Counted from the first letter of the stretch, positions 12,841 through 24,245 are shown. The stretch is DNA of 64,000 nt from Cristatella mucedo (GCA_009760855.2 WPIO01000018.1:809001-873000); one strand, 5' to 3'. Notes: a model not told the origin generated them from the letters alone. A program made the numbers and translations.

Positions 12841-13065
12841 CTACACTGTATTGCCTGCAGATCTCGTACCCAAAGCCGTGCTTTCCCACCGCTTTCTTTC
12901 TTGGCTGCACATTTGATGGCGGACGCCTAGGATTGACTGGTAACAATTCCAAGCGAGTTTTTTCCTCAGGTGTTTCATAAATCCTTAAAATTCATGCATG
13001 CAACAGCTGCCATAGTGTGACGTCAGATAGTTTTTGCTCTTACGTAGGCTTATTGACAACTAAGC

Positions 13066-13245
13066 AATTATTATTATGCTTATTATTATCATAATAATAA
13101 TAAGCATAATAATAATATATTATTATAAGCACTACTCTGATTATAGAATGCGGGGAGAGTATAACAACTGCAGCTCTCACTGAACTTACGGAAGGGGCCA
13201 AGATTTAGTTCTCCAAGGGCGTTAAATAGGGAAAAGTGCTATTAT
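13066..13245 (+). mobile_element. LINE family A tail beside an ATT/AAT inverted repeat
   Basis: An AT-rich inverted repeat centred near 13090 (TTATTATGCTTATTATTAT opposite its complement) is followed at about 13195-13245 by a worn family A hairpin, AGTTCTCCAAGGGCGTTAAA, and a short tail. The inverted repeat may come from two opposed LINE tails. Confidence 0.55.
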
Positions 13246-13249
13246 CATT

Positions 13250-15700
13250 GTTATATTTCCTCTTTATAGAGGAGTTTTCAGAGTTCCTCGCTAAAATATT
13301 TGTGTGTGACAGGCCGTTACTGATTGTAGGAGACTTCAATATTCACGTTGAAAACCCTAGAAATAGCCAGGTCCGCTCATGTCTTGACTGTCTGGAGAAC
13401 TTTGGTTTGGCTCAACACGTTAATCATAGCACCCACGTCGGTGGCCACATTCTAGATCTCGTGATCACTAAGGATGTCCTCCCTACGGACCTTGTGGTGT
13501 GCCCACTGACCTTCTCAGATCATTGTTCGGTCTCGTTTACTGTTCCTGCTCCCTTGTACATACAGGGTAATGTCGAACTTGTCAAACGACGTAACTTACA
13601 AAGCATTGACATGGAAAAGTTTTTGAAATCTGTTTGTGATGCAGGTCTTCTTGATCTGCATTCAGGCTCGACCGGCCGCCTCGATACCCTCACTGATGCT
13701 ATGAACATGACACTCGGGAGTGCTCTTGACAAGCATGCTCCCGTTCGCTCTATCCGTATTCAAAGTCTTGGAGATTCCTTTCAATTTACAAAGAAACTCC
13801 TAAAGATGCGCCGAGTTAAGCGCAGGCAGGAACGTCGTTTCAAGAAATCGGGGTCTGAGGCAGATCTAGTCAATTTCAAAGACTTCCTTCAAGTTTACAC
13901 CAGAAAGCTTAAAAAAGCCAGCGCTTCTTTTCTTTCTTTTCTTCTAGCAAAAAGAGCTCGTCTCCTGAAGACCCTATACCTTCATCTCTGTGGTATTCAC
14001 TAGCAGACCAACTTAGCCCTGACATAACCAAGATTTTTAATGCTCCTTTGGGAAAAGGGGTCGTCCTTAAGTCCTTCAAATCGGCAATCGTTAGACCCAT
14101 TCTTAAAAAGCCTGGATTAGACACAGAGGTCCTTGCAAACTATCGCCCGGTTTCCCTTCTTCCTTTCTTATCAAAGATTCTTGAAAAAATTGTTGCTAAG
14201 CAGCTGGTTGAACATATTGAAAATAATGGAATGTCAGAAACATTTCGATCAGGGTTCAAGAGACAGCACTCTACTGAAACTGCTCTCCTCCGTGTTAACA
14301 ATGACATTCTACGTGGCAACGACGACGGGAATGTCACTGCCCTAGCTCAGCTAGATCTGTCTGCTGCCTTCGACACCATTGATCACAAGGTTCTGCTTGA
14401 ACGATTGAGAACAACGATCAGTCTAGCAGACGAAGCACTGGCATGGTTTAAATCATGCTTGTCTGATCGTGTTCAATCCGTGTCGTGTGGGGGTCAGGTC
14501 TCAGACATGAGAAGGGTCACCTGTGGAGTCCCTCAAGGGTCTGTACTTGGTCCCTTGCTGTTCTCTATTTATACGCAACCTCTGGGTAAAGTGATTAAGG
14601 CCCATGGAATAGGATATCACTTCTATGCTGATGATACTCAGTTGTATTTGTCATTTAAACTGTCGGAATCCGCTGCAGCAACTGAGAAACTGGATGCTTG
14701 CCTTGCCGATATTCGATCCTGGATGTCGGAAAACTTCCTGAAATTAAATGATGATAAAACCGAACTGCTGCTCATAGGACACCCTAAGCGTGTAGCTGGG
14801 CTAAAAGGCTTTGCTGTTCTAATAGGTGATGCTGTTGTGCGACCATCACCACGAGCTCGAAAGTTACGTGTCGTTTTCGACAACTGCCTTAATTTTAAAA
14901 GCTTCATTCAGAAGACTGATTCTACAGCTAACCACCACGTCCGATCCCTATCCAAGATTAGGAGCTGTCTCTCATAGTTGCTTGTAAAAAATTTAACTAG
15001 CTCCTTAATTCTGTCTCGGCTTGACTATTGCAATTCCCTATTGGCTGGGCTGCCAAAGAAAGCTATTAGGCCACTGCAGCAGACAATGAATATGGCTGCA
15101 AGGCTGGTCTTCAAGTCCCAGCGGTTTGAGCACGTGTCTCCTTTGCTAAAAGAGCTAGGATGGATGCCGGTTGAGCAATGGATACAGAGCAAAGCTCTTA
15201 TGCTGACCCACAAGGCCCGCCACGGCTTGGCTCCTTCGTACCTAGCTGAACTGCTGCATCAGTTTCAGCCTGTTCGCGCCTTCTGGTCCTGTGTGGACAA
15301 TAAATTAGCTGTTCCATTCCTCCACTCAATTCCTCTGCTTAAGACCGTTGGCGACAGAAGCTTTAGCTCTGAATTTCCTAGACTGTGGAACTCGCTTCCA
15401 CAATTCTTACGCAACGACAACTACTCTCCTACTGCCGACTATGGCTCATCCTTTTCAGCGGCCATGAACTGCTACTTCCATGCTACTCAATACCTCAACT
15501 GGTCTCCTGACTCTGCTATGCTTCCCACTTTCTCTTTGTTGCGTGAGACGAAGTCTGTTGGCTACCGAATGCGTACCGAAAGCCGCTTAGGCTGTGAGTT
15601 CGCTATACAAAACTCCTGCGTAACACCCACATGGTCATTATGCCTTTGTGGAGTTACAGATAGAGATACATTGCATTTTATCGACAGGTGGCTATAAGAA
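13250..15700 (+). mobile_element. LINE family B: endonuclease-reverse transcriptase ORF2, nearly intact
   Basis: Best preserved retroelement here, a CR1/L2-type non-LTR retrotransposon. Frame 1 (to 14003) holds the C-terminal half of the apurinic-type endonuclease, with VGDFNIHVEN and the catalytic-site motif SDHCSV. Frame 2 (14048-14974) holds reverse transcriptase: NYRPVSLLPFLSKILEK, LDLSAAFDTIDH, CGVPQGSVLGPLLFSIY and the catalytic FYADDTQLYLSF. The same frame continues after one in-frame TAG (14975-14977) to 15697 with the C-terminal region (LDYCNSLLAGLPKKA, WNSLPQFL). Damage: 5' truncation, a frameshift near 14000, one stop, and a linker between the two enzyme domains that seems too short for the family. 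A GA tract follows at once. Confidence 0.9.
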
Positions 15701-15720
15701 TGCACGTGAGCGGCATGCAT

Positions 15721-15723
<3 letters not shown>

Positions 15724-15766
<43 letters not shown>
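15724..15766. repeat. (GA)n microsatellite at the 3' end of LINE B
   Basis: Pure GA repeat 24 bp after the last LINE B codon. It may be the element's microsatellite tail or a later expansion. Confidence 0.9.
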
Positions 15767-15769
<3 letters not shown>

Positions 15770-17243
15770 CAGGTACTCATAATTTAGGGAATAGCACTTT
15801 TTCAAACTGGTTCAAGAGCCTCTCCTGGCGGCGGCGAGCGCTCGTTACCAAGCTCCCTGATGAATGTGTTTCTCCAGATAACATTTCTAACACGTTTGTC
15901 TTCTGAAAATTACCATAACAGATACTCGATCGCTGTACCAATCTTCGCAGTGTTTTTTCAATACCTACCCTTAAATCAGCTTCTTTTCTTTCTGCTTTAA
16001 ATTAGATAATCGGAGTACCCCGCCATGCTAATTAATCGAGAGTCAATAGTTTACGTTCCAGCTATTCGCATATGAAAAATAACTAAAGTTCAAGGAGCAG
16101 GCTAATCTCGACATTTTTTCTTCCGTGTCCAAAGCTCCGTTGCGACGTCTAATACATCGTCATCGTAACGTGTCACTATATCGTTCGGTGCAGACAGGTG
16201 CGGGAAATATTGCAGGTCTTGGCGAATCGTATTGCACGTGAATCGAGTTTGCTCTGCAGTGAACATTAAGAAGATGTAAATTTATTTTGTTCTCGTAAGA
16301 TAATAAAGATAATACAACAATACTGGTCCAGCAATCATTAACAGAGCAGGCAAATAACTACAATGAATAAGCAAAACGCTGCCGAAGGAGCTCCTAGAGT
16401 TTCTCACCGAGATCGCTACCAGCGACTTCAACAACTGCCATAAAGAAGTACGTAAGAAAATTGTAAAAAAAAAGTGCACTCGGCTGCCTTTTCATAACCG
16501 AATGCCTTCCGTATGCAGCATTAAACTCTCTTTAACACGCCTAGCGGTAGGACTATTCTGCCGTTAAGAAAGCGAGTTTTGGTCAACCTCACTGCAACTA
16601 CGACAGCTTGCAATACATAGGGCAGACAATCACTGCCGGCTGCGACCACTCGATGTAGGCGAATAGATTGATACAGTGATCGATAGTAACATCTGGCGTG
16701 GCTTTAAATTGTTCTAATATTCCTCGTCCACCACGGTAACGACCAGTTAGCGAGAATGCATCGTCAGCGGCATTGGCAATCGCCTTATAAATAAGAAATG
16801 CATATCAACGTCTAACTTACTTGATTCTTCCAGTTTAGCCGCCAGCCTTCGGGCTCTGAATTTTCAATGTATTAAAAAAGTATACATGCTAGGCATAATG
16901 GCGGATCGATCCTCATAGATCAAGTAGCTTGAATTCCTATTTGCACTTCGTAAAAGAAGTAGCAAGTTCTAGCTTGTTTGATCACTACTATGTCTCTCAA
17001 TAGCTACTCATTTTTCTCGAAGTTCGGTGTCATTTTCCAGAGATTAAATGTGCTCACATTTTTAAGGACACGGGTCTAGCTTTCGAGTCCTGAAGGCATC
17101 TATTTAATGCCTGCTGCACGACAGGCACCGAGGACTCAGGATACATTGAGACAGGACACATGCACACCTGAATACATATACATGCTCAGCTATCCAATTA
17201 TTTTCTGTTGACTCAGTCTCCTAAAATGAAGCTAATCAACGAA
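15767..17243. other. AT-rich intergenic region
   Basis: No repeat family or gene recognised. A short plus-strand frame near 16380-16440 (TLPKELLEFLTEIATS) looks protein-like but has no supporting splice sites or flanking exons. Confidence 0.35.
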
Positions 17244-17762
17244 TAATAATAATAATAATACCAATTCACTTGATAAAGCGCCCTCAGAGAACTTAATCTC
17301 CCTCTAGGCGCTTTACATTTACTGTAAAGTGAAATGCAATTAAATGGTAAGTAAAATCATGCTTGAAAAACAAACGAAATGAATAATATGGTTAGGGGTG
17401 ACATGCACAGGGTCAGCATGCAAATGTGGTTAGTGGCAGCATGCAGTGTCAGCACGCATAAGCACATCAAGGACGAATCACAGGGACCCACTAAATGCTG
17501 TCCTAAATAGGTGTGTTTTTAGGTTCCTTTTAAATGTGGTCAGGTCAGGGGATGTTCCGACGCAGGTCAGGAGGGAGTTCCAGGCTTTGGGAGCATATGA
17601 ACTAAATGCACGGTCTCCAAAGGATTTAAGGTTCGTATGAGGTATTTCTAGACTGTTGGATTCCGAAAAGCGGGTGGTACGATGCTTGGCCTGATGGGGT
17701 AGTATATCTGACAGATAGGCTGGAGCCATAGAATGACGGGACCTAAAAGTGAGCGACAAAAT
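17244..17762 (-). mobile_element. LINE family A 3' end (last ORF2 codons, 3' UTR, tail)
   Basis: Minus-strand copy: (AAT)n tail at 17244, hairpin, 3' UTR, then about 90 C-terminal ORF2 codons in one frame (HSMAPAYLSDILPHQAKHRT, SFGDRAFSSYAPKAWNSL). It is truncated in the LTFRS segment. The intact frame indicates a fairly young copy. Confidence 0.9.
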
Positions 17763-17800
17763 GAAGAAATGAAAACGAAGAGAAAACCAGCTAATAAAGT

Positions 17801-17873
17801 TGGTTCCACTGCGGATCCAACCCCGGACCTTCTAAGTGTGAAGCAAACGTGATAGCCACTACACCACGGTACC
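17801..17873 (-). pseudogene. tRNA-Val(CAC) pseudogene
   Basis: Minus-strand sequence with tRNA-Val features: GTGTAGTGGCTATCAC D-arm and anticodon loop TTCACAC (anticodon CAC). The T-loop reads TTGGATC instead of TTCGATC, the T-stem has two mismatches, and the acceptor and anticodon stems have mismatches. That makes a functional tRNA unlikely. Confidence 0.6.
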
Positions 17874-17953
17874 AGTTTAGCATGGAGTACATTAATATTT
17901 AAGTACTACTTGAGCACAGCATACGACAATCGCACGGCACTGGCGTAACAGCT

Positions 17954-17956
<3 letters not shown>

Positions 17957-18020
<64 letters not shown>
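17957..18020. repeat. (GA)n microsatellite
   Basis: Pure GA repeat, about 32 units. Confidence 0.95.
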
Positions 18021-18024
<4 letters not shown>

Positions 18025-18389
18025 TGTAAACGAGTGCCCGGCCGGTTGTGCAGGCACTGTAGCTTGACTTTAGGCACGCCACCTACCTACCGGCACCTAC
18101 GTTTGGCCGAAAAGTATCCACATTGCTAATCGGTGCAGCGATCGAGCGTCGGTGGGGCTCAGCTAGAAAACAGGTTGTGCGAAATTTCGTGCAGTGTGAC
18201 TGGGGGGGCGGGGACTCCGGTTACAGCAGCAGCTACTACACTGTTTCTCATCTCTCTCGACCCCCTGAAGAGTAAACAATGGGCAGCAATAACCGGCGTG
18301 CCATCTTGAAATAGTTTGCACTAGGAGAATGATACCTGCAACGAAATCATGCGCATTTTTGATCAAAGGATGGCTACATCTCTCTTAAA

Positions 18390-18478
18390 TAACAATAATA
18401 ATAATAATACACTTGTATAGCATCCGCAGGTAATCTCTTTCTAGGCCCTTGACATGTGCAGTACAAGAAGCATGATCA
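18390..18478 (-). mobile_element. LINE family A, 3' tail only
   Basis: AAT-repeat tail followed by the complement of the hairpin (AATCTCTTTCTAGGCCCTTG) and about 40 bp of 3' UTR. Confidence 0.65.
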
Positions 18479-20037
18479 AATCACTATGTCAAATAGCGTA
18501 ATACTGTTTAAGGCAACATACACGGACACAAACTACGGCTATTTCGCATCTGAAACCAAGACCCAAGTGGGTGGCCCATTATCACGAAGACTTGCCGCGT
18601 CATGCTCCACCATTCGCGAAAATGCTGCTCACCCTGCTGGAATTGTGACTGCACTTCACTGACTGGATTCCCGCGGCAGCGGAGAGTAAACTTGGCTGCA
18701 ACATTTTCGCGACCCCAATTTCTGCTACGAAAATCTCTCTTGTACGGATACTGTGGCATGTAAAGCAGCCGAGCACGCTTCATGCCACCAAGCCAACACC
18801 GTGCCGATGCTGCTGACGACGAGCATCTACGCCACAGCCCCACTATGCTCCACAGCAAGCGAGGCGGACGGCAACAGCTAACGACCATGAACCTAGCTGC
18901 AATAGATAAGGCCAAAGTTTTCCCGCATTCCGACGCAAAAGTATCCTGACATCGTTGAATGGGATTCCCATGTCTGCAGGGAAGTGGCAGGTAAAATATT
19001 ACAGCAGCATGTGCGAAACTGTTACAGACGCTCTGCGGCGGCGCCTGCACCTACGTTCTCAAGCTGCTGCTCAAGCAGCTCAAGCTCAAGGTGCGACGAA
19101 CGCTGACCTTTGCCCCGAACCTTTAGAACGCGGCTACCGACTTGTAGGTGCAGCACGCAGGTACGCTGCACGAAGGCATGCTGCACGCAGGCATGCATCG
19201 CGCAGGCACGCTGCACGCAGGCATGCCGACGGTTGCGATACACGGCATTAGCAACGAAGGTTATCCGAACCTTAATGCGACAAGCCTTAATCTATAGCCT
19301 AGAGCGGTCTATTAATTTTACATGTAGCGTGGTTATAGGTGTCAAACCACACACCTGAGCGTACAAATCTATTATGACACCCAGAGAACCTCGCCACCGC
19401 CCCGCTCAAAGCCTAAGTAATGACGCTGTAGTTTGACTTTCTGACAGGACACACGCGACGACACGGAAACACCGATTGGACTTGGAATAATCGTGCATTC
19501 GGCTAGCCTTTGCAGCGCAATGGCTCACATCCGTTCTATCCGGCATCCGCGTTCCGGCTGCTGCTTCTGGTCTGCTGGACCCATACTGCCTGACACATGC
19601 GGGCTGCGTCGCGTCAAGGGCGAGCCAGCGTGCACGGGCCGTGCCCCGGTCTACGACGAGACTACAGACGCAACAACGTGACGCGAGGTCTCGCGCACAA
19701 TAGACTGCCAGTTACATGACTGGCTTTGAGGTAAACGGTCACCAGCCACGCTAATGCACTCGCCTTCGCGTATAAGATTATCGGCTATAGGTATAATCCG
19801 TTTATACGAATAGCAGCTCCGCGTCTCAGATTTACTCGAGCTATAGTCTCACTCAGCATGTGGGAATAGTCCGTTAATAAGAATGGCAATTTACCGGTCC
19901 GAGCGTTGTCTTATGAGCGAAGTCCGCTTTATCATGAACTGCGAATAATTTCTCGGAAGTCTTAATGCCGAGCTGATGTACCATCATAAGTTATAGCGCT
20001 GCCGCTTTAGACCAGGTGTCCAGGTAGGCCAGTTAGT
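18479..20037. other. Intergenic with a short tandem repeat
   Basis: No gene supported. At about 19155-19235 a CTGCACGCAGGCATG-like unit repeats five to six times with variants. A 180-residue minus-strand frame (18508-19050) has no recognisable domain. Confidence 0.4.
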
Positions 20038-20039
20038 AG

Positions 20040-20112
20040 ACCAAGGTCAAGGTACTCACTCAGCTCAGTCTTACGAGGTCGCAGGGTCAAGCCCATCGGG
20101 ATATAGGAAGTC
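20040..20112 (+). mobile_element. tRNA-derived SINE head, worn
   Basis: Resembles the SINE head: CAAGGTACTCACTCAGCTCA, GAGGTCGCAGGGTCAAGCCC. The body is not recognisable. Confidence 0.4.
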
Positions 20113-20394
20113 CCTGATTGATTACGTTCTCTTATTCTGCTATAAAATGATATAGTATATATAATGCTGTCTACGGCTCAGCACGATCTCTAGAGTAAAA
20201 CTGGCGAAAACTGCTCTCGTGTGAGGGTCTCCGGTTAATAGATCTTAACCAGATAACGTCGTAAGCAATGTTACCTCAGCGATTTTCTACGGTTGAACGT
20301 GCGACTAACCACCCAATTTCGACGCACTATTAAATGGGCCAAAATTAACTGCTTGTAATAAATAAATAGCAAATGAAGATGATAAAAATTGTGA

Positions 20395-20467
20395 GGTTCC
20401 ATGGTGTAGTGGTTATCACATCTGCTTTACACGCAGTAGGTCGTGGGTTCGATCCCCACTGGAACCT
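20395..20467 (+). tRNA. tRNA-Val (anticodon UAC)
   Basis: Complete cloverleaf: acceptor GGTTCCA/TGGAACC, A box in TGGTGTAGTGGTTATCAC, anticodon loop TTTACAC (TAC, decoding GUA), and B box GGTTCGATCC. A TTTT terminator follows two bases after the discriminator. The outer pair of the anticodon stem is T/T, as in both other copies. No intron. Confidence 0.95.
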
Positions 20468-20634
20468 CTTTTGATAATGCACATTATTTAATCGAGTATG
20501 TCATCTGAATTTGGTTTAATCAATCGTGCACGAGGGCCTCAAAGCATTACCTGTGTAACCTAATTACCATATATAAGCGAATCAAAATAATTATATAATG
20601 TATCTTCGTCTGTAACTACGCAAAACCGTAAAGA

Positions 20635-20935
20635 ATATGTGGGTGCGATGCAGAAGCTTTTTGTATATCGCACTCACAGCCTAAGCGGCTTTCGGTACGC
20701 ATTAGGTGGCTAGCAGACTTTATCTCACACAACAAAGAGAAAGTGAGAAGCATAGCAGAGTCAGGGGAGCAGTTAAGGTAGTGAGTAGCATAGAAGTAGC
20801 AGCTCAGGACCGCTGAAAAGGATGAGCCATTGTCGGCAGCAGGCGAGTTGTTGTCGCTTAAGAATTGTGTAAGGTAGTTCTACAGTCTTGAACTTGCAGA
20901 GCTAAAGCTTCTGTCGCCAACGGTGTTTAGGTAGA
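20635..20935 (-). mobile_element. LINE family B, 3'-end copy
   Basis: Antisense match to 15350-15640 of the LINE at 13250, covering the C-terminal segment of ORF2 (complement of CTTCTGTCGCCAACGGT through the Cys-rich end). It shows that family B is dispersed. Confidence 0.8.
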
Positions 20936-21261
20936 TGGATGGAAAAGCTAGTTTATTGTCCATACAGGACATCTAACAGACTGAACAAGCCAATCTTCCC
21001 AGCTGTGGTGTGCGAGCGGGTATGCTTCATTTAGCGTTGAGCACAGCTATAAGCTAATACGTGATTCATTCATAAAAATTAAAAAATCACGCTCGATAAT
21101 AAACTGTCGTTTACTGATCTAAAGCAATTTCGCATTAAGCACTTGCTAGCAGTTAATGTCTGTCGTTCAAGCTGCAAAGTCCAATCAATTTTGCATCGTG
21201 CACTTCTGACCTGTTGATAACTTTCTTTCGAGCTGCAAAGTCCACTCGTTACTGAGACGTT
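20936..21261. other. AT-rich spacer with a two-unit repeat
   Basis: A unit of about 62 bp ending in GAGCTGCAAAGTCCA (CAAGCTGCAAAGTCCA in the first unit) occurs twice between about 21117 and 21245. No gene seen. Confidence 0.4.
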
Positions 21262-21317
21262 TTAAGGTAGTCATGCATCGTTAATTAAACAGAACCTAGA
21301 GGTCATGTTATTAAAAG

Positions 21318-21390
21318 AGGTTCCAGTGGGGTTCGAACCCACGACCTACTGCGTGTAAAGCAGATGTGATAACCACTACACCATGGAACC
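21318..21390 (-). tRNA. tRNA-Val (anticodon UAC)
   Basis: Same tRNA as at 20395, on the minus strand, with T-loop TTCGAAC in place of TTCGATC. Both match the B-box consensus. A T run follows the 3' end. Confidence 0.95.
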
Positions 21391-21574
21391 CCATACAGTT
21401 TAAAGCATTAGGCACCTGTAAACTGTCAAAATAATTGTCCACTCAAGTGTTATTGAAGCGGCTTCAATATTTTCTTGTCGCATTAGGGTTTGTGTAGCCG
21501 TATGTACGTAACGCAAAAATTTGAGGGGCGGAATCAGTGACGTGCTAGAAACCAACAAACGTTACCATTAATAA

Positions 21575-21715
21575 TAATAATAATAATAATGCACTTGATA
21601 CAGAGCCCCCAGAGAACTCAATTTCTTTCTACGCGCTTTATATTTGCTGCAAAGGGAAATGTAATTGAATGGTGAGTAATATAATATAATTAATCTTAGT
21701 AATATTATAATAATA
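21575..21715 (-). mobile_element. LINE family A tail inserted in the tRNA duplication
   Basis: AAT tail, complement of the 3' hairpin (CCCAGAGAACTCAATTTCTT), GCTTTATATTTGCTGCAAAG, then an AT-rich stretch. The paralogous site near 23660 lacks it, so it inserted after the duplication. Confidence 0.75.
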
Positions 21716-21900
21716 ATAAAATTAATAACACCATCAGGTTTCTTCCTTTCTAGAAATTAAACCCTTAAGACATAGGTCGGCTGTTCCTTCTTACTATAAA
21801 ACCAGATAAGTGAATGTCTCGATCAGCCAGTCAGATGCTCTTTGCTGGTAAAGTCTCACTGGGGCAATTGTATCGTAAGAGCCATTGTGCATTCAAACCG

Positions 21901-22112
21901 GGAGCCTGTTCACAATATGTCCAGAGGTAGGTGAGCTAAAAGTAGTGGTCGGGAGTCAAATCGTCACGAAGAGTTCATAGCTGTTTTCGCTTCACGTACC
22001 ACAGCAACTGTATACGCAAAGTGCATTGTCAAGGTAAACTCTTCGTGACGATTTGACTAACAAACCACCACGCTTAGCACAACTATCTCTGGACATATTG
22101 TGAACAGGCTCC
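21901..22112. repeat. Large inverted repeat (75-bp arms, 62-bp spacer)
   Basis: Left arm 21901-21975 and right arm 22038-22112 are complementary at roughly 85-90% of positions. The outer 25 bp (GGAGCCTGTTCACAATATGT onward) and inner 22 bp (TCAAATCGTCACGAAGAGTT) are perfect or nearly so. Pairing weakens outward. No transposase or obvious target-site duplication is visible. It could be a foldback or MITE-like element. Confidence 0.85.
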
Positions 22113-22329
22113 GGGTGAACCCACAGCTTCAGCAGTACGGTATCGGAAAGGCACACCGTGTCCAATGCTATGCAATATTCGGCAATAATTATCCGAAATG
22201 ACATCGACATTTTCGGATAGCCTTTAAATTTGTAGAATTTCATGTGCAATTCTGCCATGAGAATTAAAGTTTCTTTCAGTAAGTTGAAAAATGATATTTG
22301 AAAAGTAATAATGAATTGCTCGATTTGAC

Positions 22330-23300
22330 TGAGGATTAGCAATTGATTGTGGTTTATTGCCCGAAATTGAACGCATAAATTGGGTTGTAATGGAAGGAGA
22401 ACACTTTAAAAAGAGTGCACTGTCATACCCGAATTATGACTGTAGCTTTGCATTTGTGGTCAATTTTCGGTGGATTGCATAAGACTGCAGCATTGGCAAG
22501 GGGTTTTTCGTTGATTGCAATGCACTGACCAAGATCTAACAGTGGAATAGAGTAGATTTTGGTATTTCCCAGGTGATTTCGGGCGATTGCCTAGATTTGT
22601 CAGAGAGCGCGGATGAACCATTTTTATTTTTCAGTATGTTTGCACACGACACGGTGCATTTTAATGTGCAATACAAACTGGAGCTCCGTGCAATCTATTT
22701 CTAGTCGTTTTGCGGTGGATGTGGGGGAATGGAGTGGATTTCGGTATCGGCACGGGCTATTGCAGCCGATTGCCGCACATTGCACGAGAACAGCCTTGCC
22801 AATGCAAGTGAAATTCAATGAGTGCAATTTTTGCAGAGTGCACTGTCATGTGCAATCAAAAAAAGGAGCTTTTCAAACAGGAGACCTTTCGCTGTTCGGT
22901 GGAATGCAGTGAATTTCGGCCGGTTTCGGTATTACCTCGGGCCGGTGCAATCTTATTTCAGCGAACTTAGTGAGAACGCGCGAGCGGAATCGCGTAACAT
23001 TTTTTGGGTACATTTTAAATGTAGCGTAGTTTGATATTCGAAACTTTTTGGAGCTTTTCGCAGCAGCTTTGTGGTGGATTTGAAGGGAACTAAAGTGGAT
23101 TGCGTTGGATTTTGGTATAGGGCTCCGGCGTTCAAGCTCGTTTGCATAAGTGCGAGTGTGCACAGTGACATGAAATTTGGTGGATAGATTACATCGCATG
23201 TTTAATACAATATTCGCCCAAAGTTTGAGCTCAGCAAGCCAATGCCTGGTCGATTTTATCCTAATTAGAGTGGATTGCGTCGGATTGCTGTGGATTGCGC
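22330..23300. repeat. Degenerate tandem array between the tRNA-Val copies
   Basis: GGTGGATT/GGTGGATG/GGTGGAAT blocks recur at about 22468, 22712, 22897 and 23072, each followed by AGTGGATTTCGGTAT-like and TTGCA-rich sequence; AGTGCACTGTCAT also recurs. Spacing is about 175-245 bp. The short frames inside are not recognisable. Confidence 0.6.
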
Positions 23301-23317
23301 TAACTCGTCGAACCCAT

Positions 23318-23800
23318 ATGCTAGATGGTCTTCGTGCACGGTTAATTAAACCAAATTCGGAGGACATGCTCGATTAAATATAGTGCATTCGAAAAAGAGG
23401 TTCCAGTGGGGATCGAACCCACGACCTACTGCGTGTAAAGCAGATGTGATAACCACTACACCATGGAACCTCAGTACGAAGAGTTTACCATTAGGCAGCT
23501 GTCAAGTGTCAAAAACGTTGACGATACTCAAGCGACCTAAGAGTTAGGGAAGCGGCTTCAATATTTTCTTGTCGCATTATGGCTTGCTTAACCGCATGTT
23601 TAACGCGAAAATCCAAGGTGTGGAACCAGTGACGCACTTGATACCACCACAGCGTTTCCGTTACGTTTATTCCTTTCTATAACATAAACCCTTAAGACAT
23701 TGGTCGGCTGTTCCTTCCTACGATAAAACCAAATAAGATAATGTCACAATCGGCCAGTCAGATGCTTCTTTGCTGATAAAGTTTCACCAAGATTTGCAGT
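23318..23800 (-). repeat. Segmental duplication around tRNA-Val, copy without LINE insert
   Basis: Partner of 21262-21850. Its far end (TTAATTAAACCAAATTCGGA) also matches, inverted, the sequence after the tRNA at 20395, so three tRNA-plus-flank copies exist. Confidence 0.8.
23398..23470 (-). tRNA. tRNA-Val (anticodon UAC)
   Basis: Identical in its core to the tRNA at 20395, with TTCGATC T-loop. TTTTT terminator just after the 3' end. Confidence 0.95.
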
Positions 23801-24114
23801 AAGACAGGCAAGCCTTTCCACAGTTGACTAAAACAGCTATAGTTGCATATCCAACAAGTGTATTCAGGACACGAGCAATTGTAGCTCAAGTTCCGAACTC
23901 ATTATACGTACGTAGGTAAACTTTACCATAAGGTACATCACATTGTTATACCCATTCCAAGCTTCCTAAATGTACCGCTGGCAGTCTCTACACCTCCTAT
24001 TAGTTCACTCATGCGGTTATGAATAATATAAAACGTGGTTTTAAGCTAGGACTGTATTGCACGAGATGCATTATGTGACTTTAGTTTTGAAAGCTGCGGA
24101 GAAATATTGATCTA
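23801..24114. other. AT-rich spacer, nothing recognised
   Basis: No gene or repeat recognised here. Confidence 0.35.
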
Positions 24115-24245
24115 GTACGACCTGTGTAACAAGCCAGAATATATTCTGCTCAGAGTATATTTCGGGGTTAAAACTGCCTAGGCCACTTTATAACAGGTGT
24201 GTTAAATAGGCTAGGCCAAACTATTTTCCTACAGGTCAAAATATG
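24115..24245 (-). repeat. Unclassified dispersed repeat X, copy 1
   Basis: Its reverse complement matches 25145-25285: TTTGGCCTAG, then GTGGCC, GCAGTTTTAACCC, ATATACTC and GGCTTGTTACAC in the same order. No coding capacity seen. Confidence 0.6.

Larger units (their letters stand above)
21262..21850 (-). repeat. Segmental duplication around tRNA-Val, copy with LINE insert
   Basis: The tRNA and both flanks match 23318-23800 (for example GCGGCTTCAATATTTTCTTG and AAACCCTTAAGACAT). The difference is a LINE tail at 21575-21715 that is absent from the other copy. The stretch beyond the 3' end of the tRNA is also shared, inverted, with the tRNA at 20395. Confidence 0.8.

Noticed and set aside
18508-19050. 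180-residue minus-strand frame
   Set aside because: Long for the local composition but no recognisable motif, signal or exon structure.
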